NCBI GenBank assembly: GCA_963695075.1
Contig: CAVOFR010000007.1
Location: 1,178,001-1,242,000 of the forward strand
DNA length: 64,000 bases
Origin: CAWCAL01 sp963695075
GTDB lineage: Bacteria > Actinomycetota > Acidimicrobiia > Acidimicrobiales > CAWCAL01
Direction of reading: 5' to 3'
In this document: positions 33,047 through 41,942 of the stretch, in pieces
How positions within the stretch are numbered: the stretch's first letter is position 1
Layout: every line of letters begins with the position of its first letter
Notes under the pieces: model-generated
What the model was told of the DNA's origin: nothing
Database searches by the model: none
Seen by the model: the letters and a program-made list of their open reading frames with translations, nothing else
Made by a program: the position numbers and the translations under genes

Positions 33047-33691
33047 TCACGCCTCCGGGAACTTCACGACTTCACCCGGGTAGACCAGGTTGGGGTCGCC
33101 GGATCGCAGATTGGCCCGGTTGATCTCGATCACCCGTTCCCAGTACCTGACCACCTCGGGTTCGGGTACCTCGGTGACGTCTCGGTCGGTGAGGGCGGCC
33201 AGCTGGTTGGCCGCGATGAGCCACAGGTTCTCGCCGCCGATGATGGTGTGCTCGCTGTGGTACAGCGGGAACTCCAGGCCCACCGGAATGCCGAACTCGT
33301 CGATCTCACCGGTCAGCTCCGGTGGGGCCGGGGGCTCTGTCGTGGTCGTCGAACTGGCGGTCGTCGTGCTCGGCGCGGTGCTCGTGGTGGTGCTCGGCTC
33401 CGGCGGCTCGATCCCGCCTTCCTGCTCCGGCGTGGTGGTCGTGCTCCCCTCGGCCCGCTGGATCCCCGTGACGAACGCATCCGATTCGTCGCCGGGCTCG
33501 GTGGTGGCCACCGTGGCGGTCCCGGCTTCGACCGGGGTCTCCTCGCCGCCCCTACCGTTGAGGATGACCGCGGCGACGATGCCGACGAAGAGCAGTACGT
33601 TGATGCCGATGGCGACCGCCTTGCGGCGCTGAGCCGGATCCCTGGCCGGCTGCGGCTCGGGCGGTGGCGGTGGCGGTGTGGGACTCGTCAT
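33047..33691 (-). CDS. LysM-type membrane-anchored protein of the Tad locus
   Basis: 214 aa: a proline-rich cytoplasmic N-terminus, one transmembrane helix (residues about 24-45), a long Thr/Glu/Pro-rich extracellular linker, and a C-terminal LysM-like domain (HTIIGGENLWLIAANQL to YPGEVVKFPEA) that would bind peptidoglycan. It is coupled to the TadG-like gene by an ATGA overlap. It probably anchors or guides the pilus through the cell wall in a bacterium that has no outer membrane secretin. Confidence 0.8.
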   Translation of the reverse strand: MTSPTPPPPPPEPQPARDPAQRRKAVAIGINVLLFVGIVAAVILNGRGGEETPVEAGTATVATTEPGDESDAFVTGIQRAEGSTTTTPEQEGGIEPPEPSTTTSTAPSTTTASSTTTTEPPAPPELTGEIDEFGIPVGLEFPLYHSEHTIIGGENLWLIAANQLAALTDRDVTEVPEPEVVRYWERVIEINRANLRSGDPNLVYPGEVVKFPEA

Positions 33692-34176
33692 GGCACAGTC
33701 GTCGGTGTCGTGCAGACGGGATCACCGCAGGGTGGGGAGCGGAATGGAATCCCTGTCGCCTTGGATGTGAGCTCGATTGTGTCGGTTCCGGTGAAGAGAC
33801 GCATGAGCGTGAGATCGACCTCGGTCTCCACTGTGACGAAGATCCGCCGCGGCGGGTTGAGCAGTCCGAGTGTGATCGTACGTCCGGTCAGCGTGGGGAG
33901 GTCACCCTGGGCGTCGATGCTGGCATTGGCGTAGTCCCGCGCCAGGTCGCGATCGAGGCCGACCTCGTTCCAATCCCGGAACCACTCCTCGTCGACGGCG
34001 CCGGCCCCGGCGTTGGCCGCCGCGTCAGCGACCGCGTCGAGGTCGCGTTTGGCCTCCCAGATGTGCCAGACGTCGACGGCGAGGCCCGTGAATCCGAGGA
34101 GGAGGACCATGAACGCGACACCCCACACGGTGACCATCCCGCTCTCCTCGTTCGACCTACCGGATCCGCGGCTCAT
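33688..34176 (-). CDS. TadG-like pilus assembly protein
   Basis: 162 aa with the N-terminal TadE/TadG segment: ESGMVTVWGVAFMVLLLGFTG, a hydrophobic helix at about residues 14-36, followed by WEAKRDLDAVADAAANAGA, the pattern of putative Flp pilus-assembly TadG proteins. Predicted pseudopilin-like membrane protein. ATGA overlap with the gene upstream and with LysM downstream. Ends in a Cys pair and a Thr-Pro tail. Confidence 0.8.
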   Translation of the reverse strand: MSRGSGRSNEESGMVTVWGVAFMVLLLGFTGLAVDVWHIWEAKRDLDAVADAAANAGAGAVDEEWFRDWNEVGLDRDLARDYANASIDAQGDLPTLTGRTITLGLLNPPRRIFVTVETEVDLTLMRLFTGTDTIELTSKATGIPFRSPPCGDPVCTTPTTVP

Positions 34177-34693
34177 GGTGATGTCGGCGGCCGGGTGATG
34201 CTTCGGTGCTGATCGATGCGCTCGGTGTGCTCACCGGTGATCGTCAGCTCGGGAGCATCGTCGACGAAGGGGATGGGAACTGCCGGTGCGGTCACGATCA
34301 CTCTGGCGGTGAGCGTGACGCCCCGCCTGTAGTCGTCGAGGAGCGTGGGGAGGTCGGCGTACGGGACGCCGCCGAGGTCCCATTCGACCGTGACGTCGGC
34401 GGGATCGAGGCCGTAGTCGGCGATCAGGTCGGGGAGCTCGAGGCCGACCCGGCCGTCGCGAACGTCAAGCGGCATGTCGAACTCTCCCTCCGGCGGGCGG
34501 GCCGGATCCGCGGCGGTGATGACCACCCGGGTGAGGTCTTCGGCCAGGTCCTGCGCCGCGGTGTATCGGTGGAACCACATGGCCCCGACGCCGTGATGAG
34601 GATGATGGGCACGAGAAGGAGCACGAGGATGCCCATCAGCTCGATGCTCGGGCCGAACCCGTCGTCGCCTCGGGCGCGCTTCGGGGGGCTCAA
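34173..34693 (-). pseudogene. TadE-like pseudopilin 2, single frameshift
   Basis: Starts with TTG at 34693 in a TTGA overlap with the previous gene: LSPPKRARGDDGFGPSIELMG then a membrane helix (ILVLLLVPIILIT). The remainder (WFHRYTAAQDLAEDLTRVV onward to TRPPTSP) is in a different frame, joined at about 34583 in a GGGG run where one extra G would restore it. Length 521 is one short of a multiple of three. Predicted minor pilin. The error lies in a homopolymer, which favours a sequencing slip but does not prove it. Confidence 0.7.
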
Positions 34694-35113
34694 TGCCCGT
34701 GGTCCTTCAGGGCCCGGGCGCTGGCGCTCACATCGAATTCGGGCATCGGAAACGGGCTCCAGAACCTGAACGTGCCCTGGGCACTTGCCTCCAGGAACTC
34801 TGGGCGGTCGGGATCGGATTTCGCAGACATGGCCGTATTCCGTGAGGTCGTGGATCAGCCCCAAGGAGCCGCGCAGCTCGCCGAATCGATCTTCGCACTC
34901 GGCTTCTCCCATGCCCCAGGGCTCACCGGCTCGAACCGCCTCGTTGACCGCGGCCCGCATCTGGGCGAGCTCGAAGAAGTACATCGCCACCGACATGGCC
35001 AGGAAGACGAACATGATCAAGACGAGCATCGTCAGGAGAAGGCCGGTGGCGGTAGCCATTCCGGCCTCGGAGGATTCGCGCCGAAAGAGGCGCGTGACCC
35101 CGGTGTCGACCAC
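34690..35113 (-). pseudogene. TadE-like pseudopilin 1, single frameshift
   Basis: N-terminal pilin-like helix follows a short basic leader: FRRESSEAGMATATG then LLLTMLVLIMFVFLAMSV. After EYGHV, near 34829, the frame changes to SAKSDPDRPEFLEASAQG, ending ARALKDHGH at 34690. The in-frame start codon is a GTG at 35113 that sits in the loop of a 17-bp hairpin; an alternative ATG at 35059 would remove the leader. Length 424 is one over a multiple of three. Probably a minor pilin of the Tad system. Confidence 0.7.
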
Positions 35114-35136
35114 ATTCTCGTCGACACCGGGGTCAC
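35094..35136. terminator. 17-bp hairpin between flp and tadE-like 1
   Basis: GTGACCCCGGTGTCGAC and its exact complement at 35120-35136 enclose a nine-base loop. It begins seven bases after the Flp stop in the direction of transcription. A strong stem here would stabilise or attenuate the pilin message so that the pilin exceeds the minor subunits. The likely GTG start of the next gene lies inside the loop. Confidence 0.75.
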
Positions 35137-35143
35137 TCTACCC

Positions 35144-35323
35144 TTACGGGGTGTTCGCGGTGACGAAGTTCGCAACCGCGGTGACCACGCCCTCGAACAT
35201 GGCCTGTACCGGGGTGAACAGGGCGAGGATGAGGGCCACGCCGACCGCGCCGACGAGCAGCGCTTCCAGGGTGTACCCGCCATCTTCCTTGTTCTCCCGC
35301 AACGCCTCGATGATTTCCTTCAT
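35144..35323 (-). CDS. Flp-type major pilin
   Basis: 59 aa, too short for most gene finders. N-terminal leader MKEIIEALRENKEDG ends at a prepilin-like site, with mature GYTLE placing Glu at +5, then a hydrophobic helix (ALLVGAVGVALILALF) and a short C-terminus (FVTANTP). Class IVb/Flp pilins have this size and layout. It is preceded by an AGGGAG ribosome-binding site and followed by a long hairpin. The gene lies between TadC and the two TadE-like genes. No prepilin peptidase gene is in the window. Confidence 0.82.
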   Translation of the reverse strand: MKEIIEALRENKEDGGYTLEALLVGAVGVALILALFTPVQAMFEGVVTAVANFVTANTP

Positions 35324-35387
35324 TATGTGCCACTCCCTATGTGTGTTGGCTTTGTTTTCATTGTTACCCCCGCCCCAATCGGCTGAT

Positions 35388-36350
35388 CTACCATGCCACG
35401 GCCCTCAGAACTGCTTGACTAATGAGGGCCACGGCCGGCGCCCCGATGAGGAGCAGCAGCACAGGTGCAGAGAACAGGAGCAACGGGAAGATCATCCCGG
35501 AGCGCCGCTTGACGGCACTCCGTTCGAGCTCGTCCCGTCGCTGATTACGTAGATCGCGGGCGAGCGCGATCAGCGAGTCGGTGATGTCCATTCCGCTGAC
35601 CGTCGCACTGCCCAGCAGGCGGTACAGCCGGGCCGCGGCGGGCTCCGGAGTGAAGCGTGAGAGGTCCTCGAAGCTGGCGTCGGCTTCACGCCCGCGCTCG
35701 ATCCAGGTCAGCGCCTGGGCCATCTGGTCCGAGACGATGCCGTTGGTTCGACCGGCGACCCGGCGCACCGAGTCGACCGGACCGTGACCGGTTCGGACGT
35801 ACATGGCCAGCAGGTGGACGATCGTGTACAGCTCGCTCTGGATCTGTACCTTCCGTTCGGTGAGACGCCGGTCCAACGCCGTACGCTGGAAGATGGCGCC
35901 GGCGAAGCCGAGAAGTCCCATGAAGAGGAGACCGAAGACCAGGTTTCCCATTCGGCCCCAGCCGATGATGAGCCCGAGTGCCGCTCCGACCACGGTGAAG
36001 GTGAGCTGGCGCAGTCGATACTCCTCAGGTGTGGCGAGTGTTCCCGAGCGTCGGAGCCGGAGGCGAAGATCCTCCTGCTCGCCCGCGTCGAGCAGACGGC
36101 CGAGTCCGTCGGCGGCCAGCTGGATCATGGGCTTGAAGATCTCCTGGAACGTGCTCCCCAGGTTGATCGAATCACTCTGGATCGTGCTGGCGGCCTCACC
36201 GGGTGCCATGGTGCCGAGTCGCACGCGACTCGGGGCGGTATAGAGGTCGAGTCGCGGGGAGAGGCGACGCATCGGACGGAAGATCTGGGCCAGCAGGAGC
36301 ATGACGAAGAGCGATCCGACCACGGCGGTGAGGAGCATGAGGATGTTCAT
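35388..36350 (-). CDS. tadC-like: TadC-like pilus platform protein
   Basis: 320-aa type II secretion GspF-domain membrane protein, the second inner-membrane platform subunit of Tad pili. Several transmembrane segments (LTAVVGSLFVMLLLA at the start, LGLIIGWGRMGNLVFGLLFMGLLGF in the middle, FPLLLFSAPVLLLLIGAPA at the end) bracket the cytoplasmic GspF region (SELYTIVHLLAMYVRTG). ATGA overlap with TadB. The start at 36350 gives MNILMLLTAVV, a normal membrane start. Confidence 0.88.
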   Translation of the reverse strand: MNILMLLTAVVGSLFVMLLLAQIFRPMRRLSPRLDLYTAPSRVRLGTMAPGEAASTIQSDSINLGSTFQEIFKPMIQLAADGLGRLLDAGEQEDLRLRLRRSGTLATPEEYRLRQLTFTVVGAALGLIIGWGRMGNLVFGLLFMGLLGFAGAIFQRTALDRRLTERKVQIQSELYTIVHLLAMYVRTGHGPVDSVRRVAGRTNGIVSDQMAQALTWIERGREADASFEDLSRFTPEPAAARLYRLLGSATVSGMDITDSLIALARDLRNQRRDELERSAVKRRSGMIFPLLLFSAPVLLLLIGAPAVALISQAVLRAVAW

Positions 36351-37234
36351 GTCGTCGCCCCCGCTTCCTCGAGGATCCGTGGCTCGGGTCGGACCCGGAT
36401 GAAGTAGAGAATGGTGGACACCCCGATGGCGGTCCACGTCATGCACAGCAAGAGGACGATCTGGCCGATCGTGGAGCTGTAGAAGACGCGCCACTCATTG
36501 AGGGTCACGAGCGTCGCCAGCAGCAGGGCGAAGGGGATGATCCCGATGGCGGCAGCATCGATCTTGACGTCCATCATCATGGTCCTGATGGTCTCGTTGA
36601 GCCGCAGGTCCTCGGTGACGCTGTTCGAGAGCTCGTCGAGCACGTTGAGCGTGACGGCCGCTCCCTGCTCGAGGGAGAGGATCAGCACCTCGATGACGCG
36701 GTCACTCACGGGGTCGGCCAGATCGCGCCGCACCATCTCCAGCGCCTGCTGGGAGTCGAGACGCCGCGACAGCACCGTATAGGTCGCGAACGCCGGCCGA
36801 AGCGGAATTGGACCGGTCCTGGCCAGGTCGAGCAATGAGGCGTGCACGGACATGGGCGCCCGCAGGTTGCTGATGAGCTGGCGGATTCCGTCCGGCCAGG
36901 CGTTGACGCGTTCGGTGAGCTCCTGGGAGCGTCGACGAGACTCGATCACGAGCGGCACCGACCCCGCGAGCAGACCTATTGCCAGTCCGATGAACGCCGA
37001 GCCGGTGGCGATTCCGGCGGCGATCACGACGACGAAGAACACCGCGACTGCCGCGGCGACCGTTGCTGCGGTGAAACGGCCCGGTGCCGGCGCCTTCTCG
37101 ATACGACGGAAGGCGAGCTCGATCTCGTCATCGGGTTCATTGACCAGCTTCCGACTGAAGAAGTCGAGGCCGAGCAGCCAGGCGACGATCATCACCATCA
37201 GCGCAGCGCCGGCCGCGGCAGCGAGCGCGCTCAT
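36347..37234 (-). CDS. tadB-like: TadB-like pilus platform protein
   Basis: 295-aa GspF-domain membrane protein pairing with TadC to form the platform on which the TadA ATPase acts. An N-terminal helix, a helix pair around residues 55-95 and C-terminal helices (IIPFALLLATLVTLNEW, IVLLLCMTWTAIGVSTILYF) are visible, with LEQGAAVTLNVLDELSNSV between them. ATGA overlaps on both sides (TadA upstream, TadC downstream). Confidence 0.88.
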   Translation of the reverse strand: MSALAAAAGAALMVMIVAWLLGLDFFSRKLVNEPDDEIELAFRRIEKAPAPGRFTAATVAAAVAVFFVVVIAAGIATGSAFIGLAIGLLAGSVPLVIESRRRSQELTERVNAWPDGIRQLISNLRAPMSVHASLLDLARTGPIPLRPAFATYTVLSRRLDSQQALEMVRRDLADPVSDRVIEVLILSLEQGAAVTLNVLDELSNSVTEDLRLNETIRTMMMDVKIDAAAIGIIPFALLLATLVTLNEWRVFYSSTIGQIVLLLCMTWTAIGVSTILYFIRVRPEPRILEEAGATT

Positions 37235-38607
37235 CGGAACTCCATCCGTCCTTCGAGAACCTGACGGAGCGGTGCTCCTCGACCGCGGCAGACCTTCTCC
37301 AGCCGTCGCTCCAGTTCGGGTGGCGGAGGCGTGCCCGTCCACTTCAGTGGGGCACCGAAGTCCTCGCGTAGGAACATGGGTTCGACCGTCACGTCGGTAT
37401 CGCTGCCCTGCATGGGCGGCACGGCCAGCACCTCCATGACCTGCCGACGCGTACTCGTGCCGTCCTCGCGGAGCTGCGTCGGTTCTCGGTCGAGGAAGAC
37501 GACCAGGTCGACGATCGAGCTGAAGATCGCTCGGACTTCCTGGGAGGGAACGTTGTTCCCCGCCATGACGGCCGTGGAGATCAGGGCCTGCATCGCGGCC
37601 CGTCCGCTGTTGGCGTGGATGGTCGACATCCAGCCGCAGCCGGCATTCCCCGCCCGGGTCAGTTCGTAGGCTTCGCCACCCCGGGTCTCACCGACGGCGA
37701 TGATGTCGGGCCGCATCCCCAGAGCCATCTTGACCAGATCGCGCAGGAGCACCTCGCCCGACCCGTCGGGGCCGGGGGGTCGGGTGCGCCAGGAGACCCC
37801 GTTGAGGTGGGCCACCCGAAGCTCAGGTGTGTCCTCGCAGGCGATGACACGGGTCGTGGCCGGCGCGCTGTCCAGAAGGGCGTTGGCCAGGGTGGTCTTG
37901 CCGGCGCCTGGCTGGCCGCAGATGATGACTCCGGTCGGGATGTAGGTGCATGCCGTCAGGAATCCGGCCACCGCCGGCGTGATGGACCCCCAGTCGATCA
38001 GGTCCTGGAAGGTGTCGCGGCGGACCACGTAGCGGCGGAGGGTGACGTTGATCTTGTCCGAGATGGGCGGGATGACCACGCCGATCCGGGCGGTACCGCC
38101 CAGGATCTGGGCCTGGATGATCGGCCTCGCATCGTCCACCGTCGCCCCGACCGTGGCGAGCAGTCTGGCCACGATGGACCGGATCTCGCCCTCGGTGGTG
38201 AGCTCGTCGTAGCTCTGGAGGTTGCCGGCCCGGTCGATGTAGGTCACATCGGCGCCGTGGATCATCAGCTCCTCGTAGTCGATCGACCCGTCGAGGAACG
38301 GTGTCAGGGGACCGTACTCGAGCAGGCTGCGCTCGAGTCGCCCGACCATCTGCGCCGGGGCAGCGAGGGCCCGAACCCCCAGACCCTGTCTGGCTCGGGC
38401 CTGGTAGCCATCGACGACCTGGCGGGCGACGGCGCGGATCGTGTCCGACTCGGAGGTGTCGACGGCCAGGTCTCGGACCTGCTCCAGCACCTCGAGACGA
38501 AGCAGTTCGTACACATCGGTGCTTCCCGAGGACGGGGAGCTCCGAGCCGGACCGGTTCCGGGCCCGGGAGGCGCGGCCGCTTCGGCGTAGGGATCGGTCA
38601 GAGCCAT
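37231..38607 (-). CDS. tadA-like: TadA/CpaF pilus assembly ATPase
   Basis: 458-aa secretion ATPase that powers pilin polymerisation. Walker A GQPGAGKTT at residues 231-239, the Asp box region EDTPEL, Walker B DIIAVGETRG at 301-310 and the His box TIHAN follow in the family order. The N-terminus (first 60 residues) is a poorly conserved Pro/Ser-rich stretch. The ATG overlaps the TadZ stop by one base (TGATG). The sequence is intact, unlike the pseudopilin genes downstream. Confidence 0.95.
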   Translation of the reverse strand: MALTDPYAEAAAPPGPGTGPARSSPSSGSTDVYELLRLEVLEQVRDLAVDTSESDTIRAVARQVVDGYQARARQGLGVRALAAPAQMVGRLERSLLEYGPLTPFLDGSIDYEELMIHGADVTYIDRAGNLQSYDELTTEGEIRSIVARLLATVGATVDDARPIIQAQILGGTARIGVVIPPISDKINVTLRRYVVRRDTFQDLIDWGSITPAVAGFLTACTYIPTGVIICGQPGAGKTTLANALLDSAPATTRVIACEDTPELRVAHLNGVSWRTRPPGPDGSGEVLLRDLVKMALGMRPDIIAVGETRGGEAYELTRAGNAGCGWMSTIHANSGRAAMQALISTAVMAGNNVPSQEVRAIFSSIVDLVVFLDREPTQLREDGTSTRRQVMEVLAVPPMQGSDTDVTVEPMFLREDFGAPLKWTGTPPPPELERRLEKVCRGRGAPLRQVLEGRMEFR

Positions 38608-40013
38608 CAGCCCGCCTCCACCGTCAGATCAGCGACCGGCGCCACCTCGGGCACCCGATCGACATCCGGGCGACGCTTCGGCAAGGCGCCCTCGGCCGCC
38701 TCGGGCTCGGGGGCCGACACGGGCGGGGGGGGCAACTCGGGCTCGGTGGTCGACACGGGTGGCGGGGGGAGCTCGGGCTGGGGGGCCGACTCGGGCTGGG
38801 GGGCCGACTCGGGGCTGCGACGTGTGGTGGCAACGACGGTCTTGGCAATGGCGGCGATGTCCTTGTACGCCGTCCCCTTCTGGGGGAGATCACCGAACCA
38901 GCTGCGTTCCGGCACCGTCTTGTCGTACCGCACGCTGTGCACCGACGCCACGCTGGTTCCCACGGCCTCCTCCAGGACCTCGGCCATCTCGGCCCGCCGG
39001 TAGCGGCCGGGCGGCACGCGATTGATGACGAGATCGACCGGTGTGTCGGTGACCTCACGCAGCTCGGCGATCCAGTCGACGCTCTCGGCGACTCCGCTGG
39101 GCGACCCGTCAGCCACCGCGACGATACGGTCGGCTTCGGCCGCGCCCAGGCGGGAGACGCCGAATCGGTCGATCCAGCGGCTGAGATCCTCGAGGCTGGG
39201 TCCGAGCCTGAGAATGACGGTGGCGTACATGCGGCGGAGCACGGTGAGCAGGTCGGAGACCCTCTCCACCTGGAGCGATGGCCACTCGGCGCTGCTGGGC
39301 AGGCCCGCGATCACGTCGAAGGGCGTACCTTTGGGGTTGGCGACCGCCGGGCGGGCGATGACCCCGGCGAGTCGGGCGCCGATGGCATCGGTGTCGGCGC
39401 TACGGGCCAGATAGCCGATCTCATCGGCGGCATTGATGATGTGGGGCGTCAGCGTCAGCCCCAGTCGCCGGGCCACCGTGGGACGCATCTCGTCGATGTC
39501 CACCAGAATGGTCCGACCCTTCGCCGACGCGGCGGTAGCCAGACCCACGGCCACCTCGGTGGCCCCGGAGCCGCCGGGCCCGCCGATGGCGATGACCTGT
39601 CCACGCCAGTTCTGCACGATCGGAGCGGGAGCGAGGCCGACGGGCTGAGGGGTGTCACGCTGGACCGGACCTCGCCGACTGAAGGTGATCAGGAGGTCAT
39701 CCAGCGTGGACGGATCGACCATGGCCACGCCTAGGGCCTCGACCCGCGCTCGTTCACTACCGTCGACGTCGTCACTCGGGCTGTAGACCGCGGCGACCGG
39801 GATCTGATGCTCGGCGCAGTGGGCCATCAGCGATTCGTCGAGCAGCGACGACGACCCGTCCAGGAGGAGTGCATCGAAGTGGGCCGCCTGCAGAGCCCTC
39901 AGGTCACGGTAGACCTGGATCTGCACACCGGTGACGAAGTCACGCGCGTAGCGTTGCAGCTCGCTGCGCCACGGGCGGACCGTGTGGCCGACCGCGACCT
40001 GGACTTCATCCAT
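38607..40013 (-). CDS. tadZ-like: TadZ/CpaE-like P-loop protein
   Basis: 468-aa protein with an N-terminal receiver-like domain and a MinD/ParA-type ATPase domain, the polar-localisation factor of Tad systems. The P-loop (residues 144-153) reads GGPGGSGATE with neither the deviant nor the classical Walker Lys, so it may bind but hardly hydrolyse nucleotide. The C-terminus has proline-rich repeats (PQPELPPPPVS-type). Start ATG at 40013 overlaps the end of the CpaB-like gene by eight bases, and upstream in-frame text is not conserved. Confidence 0.85.
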   Translation of the reverse strand: MDEVQVAVGHTVRPWRSELQRYARDFVTGVQIQVYRDLRALQAAHFDALLLDGSSSLLDESLMAHCAEHQIPVAAVYSPSDDVDGSERARVEALGVAMVDPSTLDDLLITFSRRGPVQRDTPQPVGLAPAPIVQNWRGQVIAIGGPGGSGATEVAVGLATAASAKGRTILVDIDEMRPTVARRLGLTLTPHIINAADEIGYLARSADTDAIGARLAGVIARPAVANPKGTPFDVIAGLPSSAEWPSLQVERVSDLLTVLRRMYATVILRLGPSLEDLSRWIDRFGVSRLGAAEADRIVAVADGSPSGVAESVDWIAELREVTDTPVDLVINRVPPGRYRRAEMAEVLEEAVGTSVASVHSVRYDKTVPERSWFGDLPQKGTAYKDIAAIAKTVVATTRRSPESAPQPESAPQPELPPPPVSTTEPELPPPPVSAPEPEAAEGALPKRRPDVDRVPEVAPVADLTVEAG

Positions 40014-40863
40014 CGGCGGGAGCCAGTTCGTCGAGCACGCCGCCGAGGGCGTCATTGATCGTCTCGTTGACGTCGGCTGGTACGAACGATCCGTCGCCGG
40101 TCGGTCCGCCGACCCCTACCTCACCCGACCCGTCGACACCGCTCAGCTCGGGCAGGCGCTCGGCGCCGGTCGATCGGAGCACGAAGATGTCGGCGGTGGA
40201 CGAAGCGAACGCGACGGCCACGGCCTCGTCGGCCGTGACGGCGACGGTCAGGTAGTCATTCCCTGAACTGCCGCCCAGGATGGAGCTCGACCCGTCGCCC
40301 GATCCGTCGTCGAGAACCTCGAGCCCGGCGGCTGGTATCCACACCTGACCCTTCTCGACCGCGATGATGTCGACGAGATCGGTTTCGCGGATCTTGCCGC
40401 CGACCGCCTTGTCCACCTCGATCGGAATGGACAGCGATCGGAGCCCACCACCCGGGGTCTCGGCCACCACATCCCGGAAGTCGGACTGGGTCAGCACCCC
40501 TCGGGCCGGGATGTCGCGCTGTGCCGTGCGGGAACCGTCGAGCCGGTCCATCTTCTGCACAGCTCCTTCGACGAGGGGGCTGTCCTCGGGAAGGTTGATC
40601 TCCTCGAAGAGGTCGGCGGTGAGCGGTACACCCTCGTCGACGCGCTCGGCCGCGACGACGACCGTGACCTCGGGGTTGTCGCGTTCGGCCAGCACAACGA
40701 GGAGGAAGATGAAGGTGAGGACGCCGGCGATCGCCGTGAGGACGTGGCCGAATGACAACCGCGACGCCAGGCCGCGGCGGCCGCCACCCTGTCCGTTCGG
40801 GGACAGGGGCGAGCCCGCTCCCATCTCCTCGACTTCGGGTGGTGTGAGTGTGACGTTCGACAT
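40006..40863 (-). CDS. cpaB-like: CpaB/RcpC-like pilus assembly protein
   Basis: 285 aa. A Pro/Gly-rich cytoplasmic start, a transmembrane helix at residues 39-59 (HVLTAIAGVLTFIFLLVVLA), then an SAF-like domain (VTVVVAAERVDEGVPLTADL) and a second extracytoplasmic module. CpaB proteins sit at the periplasmic face of the Tad machine. First gene of the Tad operon on the minus strand. TTG at 40866 precedes the ATG; the ATG is preferred. Confidence 0.85.
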   Translation of the reverse strand: MSNVTLTPPEVEEMGAGSPLSPNGQGGGRRGLASRLSFGHVLTAIAGVLTFIFLLVVLAERDNPEVTVVVAAERVDEGVPLTADLFEEINLPEDSPLVEGAVQKMDRLDGSRTAQRDIPARGVLTQSDFRDVVAETPGGGLRSLSIPIEVDKAVGGKIRETDLVDIIAVEKGQVWIPAAGLEVLDDGSGDGSSSILGGSSGNDYLTVAVTADEAVAVAFASSTADIFVLRSTGAERLPELSGVDGSGEVGVGGPTGDGSFVPADVNETINDALGGVLDELAPADG

Positions 40864-41100
40864 CAATCGACTTCCCGGCTACTGATGGCCCTGGCACCGA
40901 CCCGTGGCGATCGGGGCTCCAGACCTCGTTGCGAGGACCCATGAGTGATGTCCCCCGCGTTGGTTCTGACTCCCCGCCACGAGATCCCTCCCTCGCTGGA
41001 TCTGCGCCTTGCGGCAAACGATACACAGAGGCACCCGTAGAGTGGTAGTCGACTTCCCGGCCCCCGTGTACGCGGCTCTGGAATACTCGGGCGAGAATAC
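40864..41100 (-). promoter_or_regulatory. Leader region of the Tad operon
   Basis: 237 bases upstream of the first Tad gene without any gene. The 12-base word TCGACTTCCCGG occurs at 40867-40878 and again at 41049-41060. A small CCTCG-TTG-CGAGG hairpin sits at about 40925-40937. No -10/-35 or riboswitch could be named with confidence. The pilus promoter is expected here. Confidence 0.35.
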
Positions 41101-41898
41101 TCAGCCGAGAGCTACGAGGAGCACTGCCTGATTCAAGGCGACATGGGCGACGATCGCCGAACCCAGACGGCCGCCCGTTCCCAAGGTCAGAGCGCCGAAC
41201 ACCATTCCGCTGATCCAGGTCCACACGAGGATCGCGGCCTGAGTCGATCCCAGTTCGGTGGCGCCGGAAACGTGGAGGAGCGCGAACAGCGCCGAGCTGG
41301 CGACGAGACTGAGGATCGGACCGTTGCGCCGTTGCAGGCTGCGGAGGAGCATTCCCCGGAAGAACAGCTCTTCGGCCATGGGCACCATGAGGCCGACGAC
41401 GACGTGGATCGCGACCACCTGCCCGGCGCCGGTCACGCCGACATACCTCGTGCCGGTGTCCACCTCTGCGCCGAGAACGGCTGTGAGCAGATTCACTGCG
41501 GCGGCCGAGAACGCGATGGCCACGAACGCGCCGGCGAGACCACGCGCGACATCACCCGGCCAGATCGCGAGCCCGAAGTCGCGGCGAAGGCTCGCCGTCC
41601 CCTTGCGGCGGGAAGTCAGCAGCGGGACCCCCACGAAGACGACGACGTTGATGAGGAGGAGCGTGCCGAGTGTCCAGCCATCGGGGGCCACGCGGGAGAA
41701 CTCCTCGTCGCGTCGGTCGATGAGCACGGCGGCGACGACGGCGACAGCGGCGCCGGCGGACATCAGGAGCCCGATGGCGACGTCGCCGAGACCCCAGCGT
41801 GGGGCGGAGAACGAAGCGGCGACGGGGGAAGGGGCGACAGGTGCTCTCACAGCCAAACCGTCGGCAGGATCGCGACCAGTCGTGAGTGGTTCGAACAT
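41101..41898 (-). CDS. CPBP family intramembrane metalloprotease
   Basis: 265-aa membrane protein with seven or so hydrophobic helices and the Abi/CPBP motifs: EELFFRG (paired Glu), FALLHVSG and the terminal HVALNQ, which supply the active-site Glu and His residues. Such proteases cleave within the membrane or act in bacteriocin self-protection. It lies upstream of the Tad operon on the same strand but 237 bases away, so a link is not implied. Confidence 0.88.
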   Translation of the reverse strand: MFEPLTTGRDPADGLAVRAPVAPSPVAASFSAPRWGLGDVAIGLLMSAGAAVAVVAAVLIDRRDEEFSRVAPDGWTLGTLLLINVVVFVGVPLLTSRRKGTASLRRDFGLAIWPGDVARGLAGAFVAIAFSAAAVNLLTAVLGAEVDTGTRYVGVTGAGQVVAIHVVVGLMVPMAEELFFRGMLLRSLQRRNGPILSLVASSALFALLHVSGATELGSTQAAILVWTWISGMVFGALTLGTGGRLGSAIVAHVALNQAVLLVALG

Positions 41899-41942
41899 GG
41901 ATGCCGTAACGTGACGCCCGCGGACCGGACCCGGGGGGTGTC

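Noticed and set aside
40864..41100. Cyclic-di-GMP riboswitch upstream of the Tad operon
   Set aside because: The 3' word AGTAGCCGGGAAG resembles part of the GEMM consensus, but the invariant GCAAA-type elements were not found, so I see no support for it.
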